Assembly (NCBI GenBank): GCA_964454015.1
Contig: CAYVQF010000041.1
Span: 1 to 52,780, forward strand
Source: CAYVQF01 sp964454015
Lineage (GTDB): Bacteria; Myxococcota_A; Bradymonadia; UBA4248
DNA length: 52,780 bases
Reading direction: 5' to 3'
Shown here piece after piece: positions 41,429 to 50,001 of this stretch. The notes below the pieces were generated by a model. That model had not been told where the DNA came from and did no database searches. It saw nothing but the letters and a program-made list of their open reading frames with translations. Positions within the stretch are counted from its first letter, which is position 1. Each line of letters starts with the position of its first letter. A program made the translations under genes and the position numbers.

Positions 41429-41590
41429 CCAGGGGGGTGAGGTCAGCAAACGACGGCATCTCACCTCCCACATCGAGACCAGGCCAGGGGGGTGAGGTCA
41501 GCAAACGACGGCCACTCACCTCCAACATCGAGACCAGGCCAGGGGGGTGAGGTCACCAAACGCTGGCCTAGCAGGTCCAAAATCGAAAGG
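41429..41590. repeat. Three tandem copies of a 55-bp unit
   Basis: The unit begins CCAGGGGGGTGAGGTCA and starts at 41429, 41484 and 41539, exactly 55 bases apart. The first two copies are nearly identical over the full unit (including CGACGG and ACATCGAGACCAGG); the third decays after about 35 bases. It abuts the hairpin at 41401-41428, whose right arm shares the G-run with the unit. No spacer-like variable segments are present, so it is not a CRISPR. Confidence 0.88.
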
Positions 41591-41810
41591 TACCGGCCGA
41601 CCTATGCGTCGGCCGCTTCGACGGCAGCCGCTTCGACGGCGGCCGCTTTGGCGACGGCCCCCATCGCACCACCGTGCCGACCCTTGCCCTCCCTCGACGT
41701 ACGTCCTATCAATGGTCTACGCGATCTCGGGCCGTCGTTCCCATAGGGCCACCAACGACCCTCACCACGCGCCCAAACGCGCGCCTCAGCACCCCAACAC
41801 GGAGAACGGC
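41591..41810. other. Leader region of pckG with a 15-bp triplet repeat
   Basis: GCCGCTTCGACGGC-like units start at 41612, 41627 and 41642, a 15-bp period. The frame of pckG is open back through this region to 41547, but the residues encoded are low-complexity Arg/Pro and do not resemble the PEPCK family. The real start has its own ribosome binding site at 41801-41805. The rest shows nothing I can name. Confidence 0.6.
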
Positions 41811-43769
41811 ATGCTAGAACTGAACAAAGGCGTGGACATTCTGACCCATATCGGTGCCATCGAGAGCCGCGAAGAGGCTGATCGCTTCCTAGCCGATCGC
41901 CTTGGGCGCACGGGCATCTTCAAGCTCCACCCCATCCAGAACTCCGACGCCCGCGTAAAAATCGCCAACGCCATCGCCATGTGTCAGCCCAAGGGTGTCT
42001 TCATCAACACGGGCAGCCCAGAAGACCTCGCCTGGATCCGTGCCCACGCCATCGAAAAAGGCGAAGAAAAAGCCCTCGCCAAAGCAGGTCACACCATCCA
42101 CTTCGACCTGCCTCAGGACCAGGCACGCCTCGTCAACCAGACCTTTTACATCGTCAACGAAGACGAAAAAATCTCCGCTCTGGCCAAGAAAACCCTGCGC
42201 GCCGATGCCCTCGCCTACATGAAAAGCCACATGGTGGGCATCATGCGCGATCTCACCATGATGATCGGCTTCTACAGCCGCGGGCCTGCCGGTGCCCAGG
42301 CCGCCATCCCGGCCATCGAGATCTCCTCCTCGGCCTACGTCCTCCACAGCGCCGAGCTGCTCTACCGCAACATCTACCAGGATTTCGACGCCGAGGCCGC
42401 GCGCCGAGGCGTCTTCTTCACCAACGTCCACTCGGAAGGCCCCAACCGCCCAGAGGACGTCCCCAACGCCCGCATCTTCATGGACCGGAGCTGGCTCACC
42501 ACCTACAGCACCTTCTGCACCTACGCCGGTAACACCCTGCTGATGAAGAAGGGCAACCACCGCTTCGCCGTCGACTACGCCACCTACGTCCGCACCGGCG
42601 AAGAGCTCTCAGAGCACATGTTCATCACCGGCCTCACCGGGCCCGGTGGCCGCAAGACCTTCTTCGCCGGTGCCGCCCCCTCGGGCTGCGGCAAGACCAC
42701 CACCGCCATGGTCGGCACGGACTTCGTCGGCGATGATCTGGCCCAGATGTGGATCGCCCCGGACGGCACCTGCCGCGCCGTCAACCCCGAGAAGGGCATC
42801 TTCGGCATCGTCGAAGACGTCAACCGCGAGGGCGATCCCCACCTCATGGCCGCCCTGCGCGACAACGACACCGAGGTGATCTGGTCCAACGTCCTCATCT
42901 CTGACGACGGCGTCCCCTACTGGAGCGGCTGCGGCGATGCGCTACCCAGCCACGGCACCAACTTCCAAGGCCAATGGCACCCCGAGCTGCGCGACGCCCA
43001 CGGCAAGCCCGTGCCCCCTAGCCACAAAAACAGCCGCTGCACCTTGCTGTGCACGGAGATCGCCAACCACAACGCCGCCGCCAACGCCGATCCCGCCGGC
43101 GTCCCCATCAAGGTCATCACCTACTCCGGCCGCGACGCCGACACCATGCCCCCCGTGTGGGTCGCCCCCACTGTCGACGAGGGTGTCGCCATCGGTGCCT
43201 CCATCGTCTCCAAAGCCACCGCCACCGAGGTCGGTGCCACGGGCGTCAACCGCCAACCCTGGGCCAACGCCCCCTTCATCCCCGGCGCCCTCGCCGACTA
43301 CATGCAAGCCCAGTTTCTCTTCTATAACAACCCCAAGCTCAGTGACGCCGGTCGCCCCATCATGGCTGGCCTCAACTATTTTCTCACCCACGCGGCACGC
43401 GGCAGCAGCGGCACGGGCCTCCTCGGTGAAAAACGCGACGTCAAAGCCTGGCTGAGCTGGCTCGAGCGCTACGCCCACGGCGACGCCAAGGGCATCACCA
43501 CCCCCATCGGCATCATCCCCCGCTACGCGGAGCTGGTCCCCCTCTTCGCCAGCATCGACAAAGATTACCCGCGCGCGCTTTACGATCTGCAATTCGCCCT
43601 CTACGTCGACCACATCGTCGCCCGCCTCGACCTCCAGACCGCCGCCTACACCAAGGAGGAAAACCTCCCCCCGCGCCTCTTCGAAGTCTACGCCGCCCAG
43701 AGAGCTGGCCTCCTCGCCCTCAAGGAGAAGTTCGGACCCGTCGTGAGCGTAGCCCAACTCGAGCCTTGA
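41811..43769 (+). CDS. pckG: Phosphoenolpyruvate carboxykinase (GTP)
   Basis: The 652-aa enzyme converts oxaloacetate plus GTP to phosphoenolpyruvate, CO2 and GDP (EC 4.1.1.32), the entry to gluconeogenesis. Evidence is the nucleotide-binding P-loop GAAPSGCGKTT (about 288-298), the metal-binding FVGDDLAQM just after it, GIFGIVEDVNREGDP, a C-terminal NYFLTHAARG and the overall length of the GTP family; the ATP-type enzyme is shorter and has a different P-loop context. ATG 41811 has GGAGA a few bases upstream, and MLELNKG matches a family-like N-terminus. A small gene starts three bases after its stop. A gluconeogenic enzyme suits growth on amino acids and lipids, consistent with the proteases, peptide importer and acyl-CoA ligase here. 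Confidence 0.95.
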   Translation: MLELNKGVDILTHIGAIESREEADRFLADRLGRTGIFKLHPIQNSDARVKIANAIAMCQPKGVFINTGSPEDLAWIRAHAIEKGEEKALAKAGHTIHFDLPQDQARLVNQTFYIVNEDEKISALAKKTLRADALAYMKSHMVGIMRDLTMMIGFYSRGPAGAQAAIPAIEISSSAYVLHSAELLYRNIYQDFDAEAARRGVFFTNVHSEGPNRPEDVPNARIFMDRSWLTTYSTFCTYAGNTLLMKKGNHRFAVDYATYVRTGEELSEHMFITGLTGPGGRKTFFAGAAPSGCGKTTTAMVGTDFVGDDLAQMWIAPDGTCRAVNPEKGIFGIVEDVNREGDPHLMAALRDNDTEVIWSNVLISDDGVPYWSGCGDALPSHGTNFQGQWHPELRDAHGKPVPPSHKNSRCTLLCTEIANHNAAANADPAGVPIKVITYSGRDADTMPPVWVAPTVDEGVAIGASIVSKATATEVGATGVNRQPWANAPFIPGALADYMQAQFLFYNNPKLSDAGRPIMAGLNYFLTHAARGSSGTGLLGEKRDVKAWLSWLERYAHGDAKGITTPIGIIPRYAELVPLFASIDKDYPRALYDLQFALYVDHIVARLDLQTAAYTKEENLPPRLFEVYAAQRAGLLALKEKFGPVVSVAQLEP

Positions 43770-43772
43770 CCC

Positions 43773-44096
43773 ATGGCCCGCGACCCCAACCGTCACTACT
43801 TCCACGATGCCTGCCTCGAAGAAGAGGGCCAACGCTACACCTACCCCGTCGCCACGGCGCGCCAACAACAGAGCCGCGCCAACGACTGGCACGGCCCGGC
43901 CGACCCCTCTTCCTGGCTCGCCGTCGCCATCTTCTGCGACGTGCGCCGCCACTACCCCAAAGCTCAGACCTCCATCCTCCTGGCCCTCGCCGGGCAAAGC
44001 CTGGGCATCAGCCCCGAAAAGCTGCGCGGCGCCATCGAGTGGCACGAGCAATACATGCGCTGGCACGACGGCGACCCGGACTACAAGGTCCTCTGA
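43773..44096 (+). CDS. Small hypothetical protein coupled to pckG
   Basis: The 107-aa product starts three bases after the pckG stop, so it is almost certainly translated from the same message. It is soluble, rich in Trp, His and Tyr (NRHYFHDACLEEEGQRYTY, SSWLAVAIFCDVRRHYPKA, IEWHEQYMRWHDGDPDYK), and I recognise no family. The coupling hints at a role with PEPCK, for example as a regulator, but nothing in the sequence proves it. Confidence 0.68.
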   Translation: MARDPNRHYFHDACLEEEGQRYTYPVATARQQQSRANDWHGPADPSSWLAVAIFCDVRRHYPKAQTSILLALAGQSLGISPEKLRGAIEWHEQYMRWHDGDPDYKVL

Positions 44097-44111
44097 GCCC
44101 CGGCACCAGGC

Positions 44112-44654
44112 TCAGTAGTGCTCCGCCAAAATCTCCGCATAGAGCGGGTTGTGGGCCTTCTCCCCGGCGATGAAGCCCTGCGGATCCTGCAGGGCCTCCA
44201 GCAAAGCCCGCTTCTCATGCGCGTCGAGCACCCGGTTGTCGTTCTGGTCCAATTGGCGCAGCGTCGCATAGAGCATGCGCAGCTCCCGCGCCGACAAGGT
44301 GGCGTTGTCCGACTCCGCCCGGGCGAAATGCTCCAAGACCTCCAAGGTCAAGTCGACCTCGGCCGCCTCCAGCTTGGCGTTGGCGTTCAAATCCAAATAA
44401 TCCAAGACCTTATTCAGCCACTCCAGCGACAAGTTGTCGAAACGATGCAGCCGCTTGAGCACCCGGCTCACCTGATGCCGCTGCTCCACATCGAGTTGCC
44501 CCTTGTTCTTCAAATCGAAACGCCCCAAGACCCCGAGCAGGTTCTTCCGCCCCTCCCCGTCCAGCTCGGCCAACGCCGCCGCCAAGGCCCCATCCTCACC
44601 CTCGGTCGCCGCCACGAAAGCCCCCACCAAGTCCCGCGTCCGCTCTGCCTCCAT
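44112..44654 (-). CDS. EF-hand-like protein
   Basis: The 180-aa helical protein has three segments resembling EF-hand loops: RFDLKNKGQLDVEQ, YLDLNANAKLEAAE and QLDQNDNRVLDAHE. The second and third follow D-x-N-x-N-x-x-L-x-x-x-E closely enough to suggest calcium binding; the first lacks the final Glu position. There is no signal peptide or membrane helix. ATG 44654 has GGAGA six bases upstream; an in-frame ATG at 44684 would add ten residues. It is convergent with the pckG unit, 15 bases away. Confidence 0.8.
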   Translation of the reverse strand: MEAERTRDLVGAFVAATEGEDGALAAALAELDGEGRKNLLGVLGRFDLKNKGQLDVEQRHQVSRVLKRLHRFDNLSLEWLNKVLDYLDLNANAKLEAAEVDLTLEVLEHFARAESDNATLSARELRMLYATLRQLDQNDNRVLDAHEKRALLEALQDPQGFIAGEKAHNPLYAEILAEHY

Positions 44655-44783
44655 CTCCACTCTCCACCACACGTGGCCCACCATTGAGCCCGGGCAAGCC
44701 TAAGCCATCAGCCGCCAAGGTCAAGGCCCGACTCCCTCACACTCTCGGCATCACATTCACATCTTCTTTTGATCCACGTGCCC

Positions 44784-46001
44784 TTAGAAGCGCACGTCCA
44801 GCAATTCCGGGTGCCGTCGCAGATAGTTCGCAGCCTCCACCCACGTCCAACCGTGCGCCGCCACCAGCAGGTCCAAGGCCAATCGCCCCGTCATGGTGTA
44901 CGGACGATAGGCCTCGGCAAAAGGAATTCCCTCGGCACGGCTGGCCCCCAAGGCCTCCTCGATCTCCGCCAAGACCAAACCCATGGCCACAGCCTGCGCC
45001 TCGCGCATGGCCGCCCCTCCGGCGTCGGTGGCGCAGAGCACATCGGCATGAAACTTCTTGAACAGGCGGGTGTTGCCCGCCTGGACGATGCGCGTCGGGT
45101 TGTCGTCCACGATGATCACCCGCTGCAATGTGGGGTCGAAAATCCGCAGGTCCTTGCTCGGGATCACCACCGGCCGCGCCGCCGCGCCGCCGCCGGGACT
45201 GGAATCCTTCTCCTGCAGAATCATATAGGAATTGCTAAATACACCCGCGACGAGACCACTGTCGAGCAGCGTCTGCCCCCCCTCCCACGGCCAGGCCCGC
45301 ACATTCTCCCACACCACCTCGTCCCGGTGCGCCGAAAAGATCAGCACCACCGCCCCCAGCGCCTGCAAGCGCTCCAGCACCTCGCGCCAGCCTGGCACAG
45401 CGGCCACCCAGCGCGTCGTCCCGTCCGCCAAAGGCACCCCGAAGTCGTGACACTGCTGCGTCGCGCGGCGCTGATCGTAGAGGGTCTCGTCCAAATCGAA
45501 GACCACGATCAGCTCCGCCGCCGCCAGCACCGCCGGGTCCACCCCACTCTCGTAGCCACGGCGACGCAGCTCGGTCAGCGCCCGGTTGAAGGCCTCCACC
45601 CGCGCCACCTCCGGCTCGGCCCGCACGATGTCGCGATAGCGATTCTGTAACTCCGCCGCTGCCAGGCGATCCAGCGCACAATGTGTCATGAGGAGATCTT
45701 GGTTGAAGAAACGCATCTCAACCCCATCCACCGCAAAGCGATCCGTCCACCCCGGCAGCGCGGGGATGCTCAGGGCCGCCACGGCGGCATCGTCCTCGAG
45801 GCCCTCTGGGCTTAGGCAGGCCGCGAGATCCGGCGCCAGCACCACCGCTGGCGGCGCCTGGGGCGAGGCCCCGGTCGCGTTCTCGGCCGCCGCGTGGCCG
45901 CTCTCGGGCTCAGTCACCGCCGCCGGACACGGCGCGTGGGCGCACCCCTGGGACGTGGCTACAAAAAAAAGAACAACGACAAGCCCCTCTCTCAACATCA
46001 T
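44784..46001 (-). CDS. HAD-superfamily lipoprotein (phosphatase-like)
   Basis: The 405-aa product has a lipoprotein signal ending VATSQGC and an Ala/Pro-rich linker. A helical region of about 100 residues precedes a HAD hydrolase domain: motif I VVFDLDETLYD with both Asp, motif II IFSAHRDE, the motif III Lys in VIPSKDLRIF, and motif IV VIIVDDNP. The catalytic set is complete, so it is probably an active phosphatase outside the cytoplasmic membrane, with an unknown substrate. ATG 46001 (or 45998) follows AAAGG; the GTG at 46034 adds 11 unneeded residues. It lies directly after the DUF4091 gene on the same strand. Confidence 0.82.
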   Translation of the reverse strand: MMLREGLVVVLFFVATSQGCAHAPCPAAVTEPESGHAAAENATGASPQAPPAVVLAPDLAACLSPEGLEDDAAVAALSIPALPGWTDRFAVDGVEMRFFNQDLLMTHCALDRLAAAELQNRYRDIVRAEPEVARVEAFNRALTELRRRGYESGVDPAVLAAAELIVVFDLDETLYDQRRATQQCHDFGVPLADGTTRWVAAVPGWREVLERLQALGAVVLIFSAHRDEVVWENVRAWPWEGGQTLLDSGLVAGVFSNSYMILQEKDSSPGGGAAARPVVIPSKDLRIFDPTLQRVIIVDDNPTRIVQAGNTRLFKKFHADVLCATDAGGAAMREAQAVAMGLVLAEIEEALGASRAEGIPFAEAYRPYTMTGRLALDLLVAAHGWTWVEAANYLRRHPELLDVRF

Positions 46002-46044
46002 CAAACCTTTACTTGAACTTATCCTCTCCGCCACGGCCTCACCC

Positions 46045-48243
46045 TCAATCCACAGGAATCACATGCAGATACTGGAGAAAAGTGTAAGCATAATCTCCCG
46101 TCGTCGCCGAGCGCCCACCCACCTCCACGCTCAGCCGGCCATCCATGACCTCCACCTCGGCGCTGCGGGTGAAGGTGCGCATGGCGTCGCTCGTCGCCTC
46201 GTCGTCGATGAGGCGCACCCCCTCCACGCGCACGAAGTGGGGATCGTTGGGATAGGCCCGCGCCACGCGCCCGGCGCCCACGGTCACAGCGTAGCGCCCG
46301 TTGGCCACCCGCACCTCGAAGAGGTTGTCGCGCCCATAGTCGTCGTAGACGTAGGAGCGCTCGATGACGCTCCCGGCGCCGCTGTCGAAGCCGTAGAGGG
46401 CGATGCTGGGGTTGTCGATGCGCTCGCCAAACCACCCCTGGCCGGTGGCGTCACTGTAGGCGGCCCACCCCACCTTCTGGTAGCTCAGGCCATCCACGAC
46501 CAAGGGGTCGTCCGTGGGCGCGCCCCCGGGATCTTGGAAGTTCAGGTAGAGGGGCACCCGCGCCAGGCCGCCATCGTCGCTGACCAACACGGGCAGCTCG
46601 GGGCGCGCCCCCGTGATATAGCGGGCCAACTCGTGGCGCAGCGCCATCATCGCGTCGGGGTCGTGGTTCCACGAGGTCAAACTCGAGGCCACCGACGCCA
46701 CCGTGGTGTCCAGCGCCACGGCGACACCCGCCGCCGGCAAGCCCCCGTTGGCCAAGACCAGGTACTCGTAGTCTTCAAAGCCCTCGCGCAAAAGCGCCGC
46801 CACCACCCCGACCCGACCGTCGGGGAAGAAACGGGCGCCGTCGTAGTAAGCCCAACCGCGCGCCCGATAGCGCCAGCTCACCCACGGGATGATGCGTGCG
46901 TCCATGCCGTCGCGCGCCACCAGCGCCGGGTTGAAGTAGGGCATCGGGTCGTGATCCAGCGTGTAGAACCACAGAGACTCGCCGTGGTCGCGTTGGCGGC
47001 GCAGCGCATAGTCCTCTTCAAAGGCGCGCACGTGGGCGATCCAGATGTCGTAGCCGCAGGCGCCGCCCGGGTCCTCGGCGATCTCCGGCTTGGGCTCCTC
47101 GCTGATGGCGATGCGCAAGCCCGGCGCCGCCGCGCGGGTGAGGCGGCACAGGTGCGCCGCCAGTCGGTGGTCCTCGGCGTTTTGCGGCTCGTTTTGCACG
47201 TAGTAGTAGGTGCGCTCCAGCATCCCCGCGTCGCCCAGGTAGGTGGCCAACGCCCCGAGGAAACGCCCCCACGCCGCATTGTAGGCCGCGCTGCCGTAGT
47301 GATCACCCCGGGCCTCACCGCAGAAGGTCGCCGGGCGCGGCGTCGCGTTATCCACGAACTGGAAGAGCATGGCGTCGGGGAAACCCGCGCCGTTCCAACC
47401 CTCGCCGAGGATGTAGCGCCGCGCCAGATGCCGAATGCTGTAGGCCGGCGAGTCGCTGGGCTCGTCGTGAAAAGCAGCGCAGCGGGCCGGCGCCACGGGG
47501 TTGTCCCAGGTGATGCTCGGGTTGAAGCCGCTCGGCCAGGTCACCGAGGCCGGCGTCAGGCGGTGCGCGTAGAGCAGCTCCTTGGCGTCATCGGCGCGTC
47601 CTTCCGCCGGGATGAGCCGCTGCACGGACAGATTGAGCTGAGAGTGAAAGGCCACCTCTCGGGGCAGGGTAAAATCGTAGACCTCCAATTGAATGGGGAC
47701 GGCCAGGGTGCCACCACCGCTCCGGTGCAGCGTCAAGGTGGTGTGATGCAGGCCCGCTGGCGCCCCTTCGGGCACATAGAAGGTCAGCCACAGCACGGGC
47801 ACCGCCCCCCAAGCGCGCACCACCCCCTCCACCCCCAGTGGCGCCAAGGCGAGCGGCCACCCGTCGTCGTAAGTGAGCACGGCCAGGTCGATGGCCGCAC
47901 CCGGCAAGGTCGCAAACGGCGCCACTTCGACGCCCAGACCCTCCACGGCGCCCTGCAGCACGAGCTGGGCCGCCTCGTACTCGTTGCGCGCGGCGCTCAC
48001 TCTGAGGCCATCGCCCGCGGCCTCGGGCGGCACCATCCCCAGACGCACCTTGCGGGTGGCCGGCGTCGTCCACAACAGCAGCGCGTCGCTGCTCTGTTGG
48101 AGACGGTAGGTGTAGGCCGTGGCGTCCACCGGGATGGGGCTCACATCGGGGTCGCCGTGGCCATCGCGCGCACCGCCCCCACCATCGTCACAGGCTGCTG
48201 CCAGACAGCCAACCAACACCAGGACCCAAAGACTCTGTCGCAT
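46045..48243 (-). CDS. DUF4091/GH123-like glycoside hydrolase-type lipoprotein
   Basis: The 732-aa lipoprotein (signal ending GCLAAAC, then DDGGGG) has an N-terminal beta domain (ARNEYEAAQLVLQGAVEGL) and a TIM-barrel-like centre with YYYVQNEPQN and ESLWFYTLDHDP. A DUF4091 segment follows (WRYRARGWAYYDGARFFPD, LLREGFEDYEYLVLANG). A C-terminal beta-sandwich domain resembles a carbohydrate-binding module (VTVGAGRVARAYPNDPHFVR). GH123 and DUF4091 proteins act on glycans; the Glu in QNEPQN could be catalytic, but I cannot prove it. ATG 48243 follows GGAGGAGG. It probably leads an operon with the HAD lipoprotein, 43 bases downstream. Confidence 0.85.
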   Translation of the reverse strand: MRQSLWVLVLVGCLAAACDDGGGGARDGHGDPDVSPIPVDATAYTYRLQQSSDALLLWTTPATRKVRLGMVPPEAAGDGLRVSAARNEYEAAQLVLQGAVEGLGVEVAPFATLPGAAIDLAVLTYDDGWPLALAPLGVEGVVRAWGAVPVLWLTFYVPEGAPAGLHHTTLTLHRSGGGTLAVPIQLEVYDFTLPREVAFHSQLNLSVQRLIPAEGRADDAKELLYAHRLTPASVTWPSGFNPSITWDNPVAPARCAAFHDEPSDSPAYSIRHLARRYILGEGWNGAGFPDAMLFQFVDNATPRPATFCGEARGDHYGSAAYNAAWGRFLGALATYLGDAGMLERTYYYVQNEPQNAEDHRLAAHLCRLTRAAAPGLRIAISEEPKPEIAEDPGGACGYDIWIAHVRAFEEDYALRRQRDHGESLWFYTLDHDPMPYFNPALVARDGMDARIIPWVSWRYRARGWAYYDGARFFPDGRVGVVAALLREGFEDYEYLVLANGGLPAAGVAVALDTTVASVASSLTSWNHDPDAMMALRHELARYITGARPELPVLVSDDGGLARVPLYLNFQDPGGAPTDDPLVVDGLSYQKVGWAAYSDATGQGWFGERIDNPSIALYGFDSGAGSVIERSYVYDDYGRDNLFEVRVANGRYAVTVGAGRVARAYPNDPHFVRVEGVRLIDDEATSDAMRTFTRSAEVEVMDGRLSVEVGGRSATTGDYAYTFLQYLHVIPVD

Positions 48244-48423
48244 CTCTCACCTCCTCCAACGCGCGCTAGCTTGGCGAGCCTTGGAGGCGGAAGCAAGGCG
48301 CGCGCCGACGGCGCCTTGAAGGCCGGCGGTGGATGATGCACCCTGTGCCGCCGAGCCCCCTCAGGGACGCCACGGCCGGACGCTGGCGGCGCGGGCGGGG
48401 GCTGGTCTTCCCCTGTGAGATAG

Positions 48424-49932
48424 ATGCGCATGGAACGCTACGCTTTCGCCCTCTTCGCCCTCTGCGCCCTGCTCTGGATCGGCGCTTGGGGTCGCCTCGC
48501 GGTCAACACCGTCACCACCGCCGCGCCGGCTGGGACGGTCATCTTCACCGACGCTCAGGGCCGGCCCGTCGCGGGGGATCTCACCTGTCACGGGCCCGCC
48601 CTGGTCGAGGACGACGCCCTGTGGCAGATCTGCCAGCATCGCAGCGACGCGGCGCCGGAGCACGGGCAGCAGAGCACCTTCGTGCGCTTCGAGCCGGCGG
48701 CGCGGCGCGCCACCCTCGTGGCCAAGAGCCCCCCAGAGCCCGTCTTCATGCGCGGCGCCGTGGCGCGCCACCCCGACGGCGGCCTGGTCTACGTCATTGG
48801 CACGGATGTCCTGCACCTCAGCGCCAGTGGTCTGTCTTCCCTGGGCCAGCTCCCTCCCGGCCGCGGCCACGGCATCGCCTGGAACGAGACCCTGGAAGTG
48901 GCCTATATGCGTGGGGATGGCGTGGGGGTGGTGGCGCGGCGCACGCCTCGTGGCGCGTGGCAACAGGAAGAGATTACGAGCCCCGAGACGGCAGAGGGGT
49001 GGCAGCTCCGCTTCGAGGGCGTCTATCGCGCCGAGCCCGGCGCAGATGGGCAACGCCCTTGGCGCTTCGTATGGTTGCGAGCGCCCGAGATGGCTGAGCT
49101 TGGGGTGGAAGTCGGCGTGGACTTCGTCGAGAGCGGGCCGGACCTTGGGCCTACCACGACCCAGACCCTGCGCTATGTGGCCGAGGCGGTGACGACGCGA
49201 GGGCGGGTGCGCGTCGGCCCCGAGGGCTACCTCATCCTGGGTTACGACCGCTGGTTGGACCGGCGCTCGGCGGGCGATGTGGTGGCCAACTACGCCATGG
49301 CGCCGCTGGAGCGCCGCGACGGCCGCTGGGTGGAGCCCACCCTCCCGGCGCCTATCGCCGATGAACCCTATGAGCTCGATTACGTGGTCGGCCAGGCGGG
49401 CCTTCAGCCCGTTCGGCGTTTCAGCGGCCCGTGGCTCAACTACGGGGAGCGGTGGTTCGTTTTGCGCGGCGACCGGGACGTGGCCCTGGTGGAGGTCGAC
49501 CCCGCGCAGCCGGCAGGGGCACCCTTGCGGGCCGGGCCACCAGTGGTGCATCGTTTCTGGCTGGAGCCGGGGCTGAAGCTGCTACCGGCGAGCGACGGCT
49601 GGTGGCTCATGGGCAGCCTGGGCGCTGCCCTGGTCCAGCTCGACGGCGACCTGGCGCGCCGGGACTCTCTCGGCTTCGGCCAGCGCCTGCTGCGGGCCTT
49701 GGACGACGACAAGGCCAAGCGCAACGCCGATTTCTACCACCGCTACGCCACCTTGAAGCGCGCCGGCTTCGTGTGGGTCTTGCTCGCCTTCCCCCTCTTG
49801 GTGCTACCGGCCCTGGGGTGGTCGCGCCGGCGCGGGCGCTTAGGCTTCTTCGGGCTGGCGGCGGGCGGGTGTGCCCTGGGGACGCTGGCCGCCGCACCCA
49901 CCTTCTGGGCCCTCTCGGGCGTGTTCTGGTGA
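48424..49932 (+). CDS. Membrane protein of unknown function
   Basis: The 502-aa product has an N-terminal membrane helix (FALFALCALLWIGAWGRLAV) and a large extracytoplasmic region of beta strands. The repeated Gly/Trp pattern (HPDGGLVYVIGTDVLHLS, RGHGIAWNETLEVAYMRGDG, GLKLLPASDGWWLMGSLG) could be a propeller. Two C-terminal membrane helices follow (FVWVLLAFPLLVLPALGW, FFGLAAGGCALGTLAAAPT), separated by RRRGR. I recognise no family. ATGs at 48424 and 48430 are equivalent candidates; the ribosome binding site is weak. It is divergent from the DUF4091 gene and convergent with the next lipoprotein. Confidence 0.78.
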   Translation: MRMERYAFALFALCALLWIGAWGRLAVNTVTTAAPAGTVIFTDAQGRPVAGDLTCHGPALVEDDALWQICQHRSDAAPEHGQQSTFVRFEPAARRATLVAKSPPEPVFMRGAVARHPDGGLVYVIGTDVLHLSASGLSSLGQLPPGRGHGIAWNETLEVAYMRGDGVGVVARRTPRGAWQQEEITSPETAEGWQLRFEGVYRAEPGADGQRPWRFVWLRAPEMAELGVEVGVDFVESGPDLGPTTTQTLRYVAEAVTTRGRVRVGPEGYLILGYDRWLDRRSAGDVVANYAMAPLERRDGRWVEPTLPAPIADEPYELDYVVGQAGLQPVRRFSGPWLNYGERWFVLRGDRDVALVEVDPAQPAGAPLRAGPPVVHRFWLEPGLKLLPASDGWWLMGSLGAALVQLDGDLARRDSLGFGQRLLRALDDDKAKRNADFYHRYATLKRAGFVWVLLAFPLLVLPALGWSRRRGRLGFFGLAAGGCALGTLAAAPTFWALSGVFW

Positions 49933-50001
49933 GCGCCACACAGACGGGGCGCCCCATGCCACCAGGACGAGGTCCCCGGCAGGCAGCGACCCCGCTGCCC
50001 A

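Noticed and set aside
41429..41590. Possible CRISPR array
   Set aside because: The 55-bp copies are contiguous and identical throughout, with no unique spacers and no cas genes.
45688..48336. An 882-codon plus-strand open frame opposite the HAD and DUF4091 genes
   Set aside because: Shadow of two lipoprotein genes that have signal peptides, ribosome binding sites and recognisable domains.
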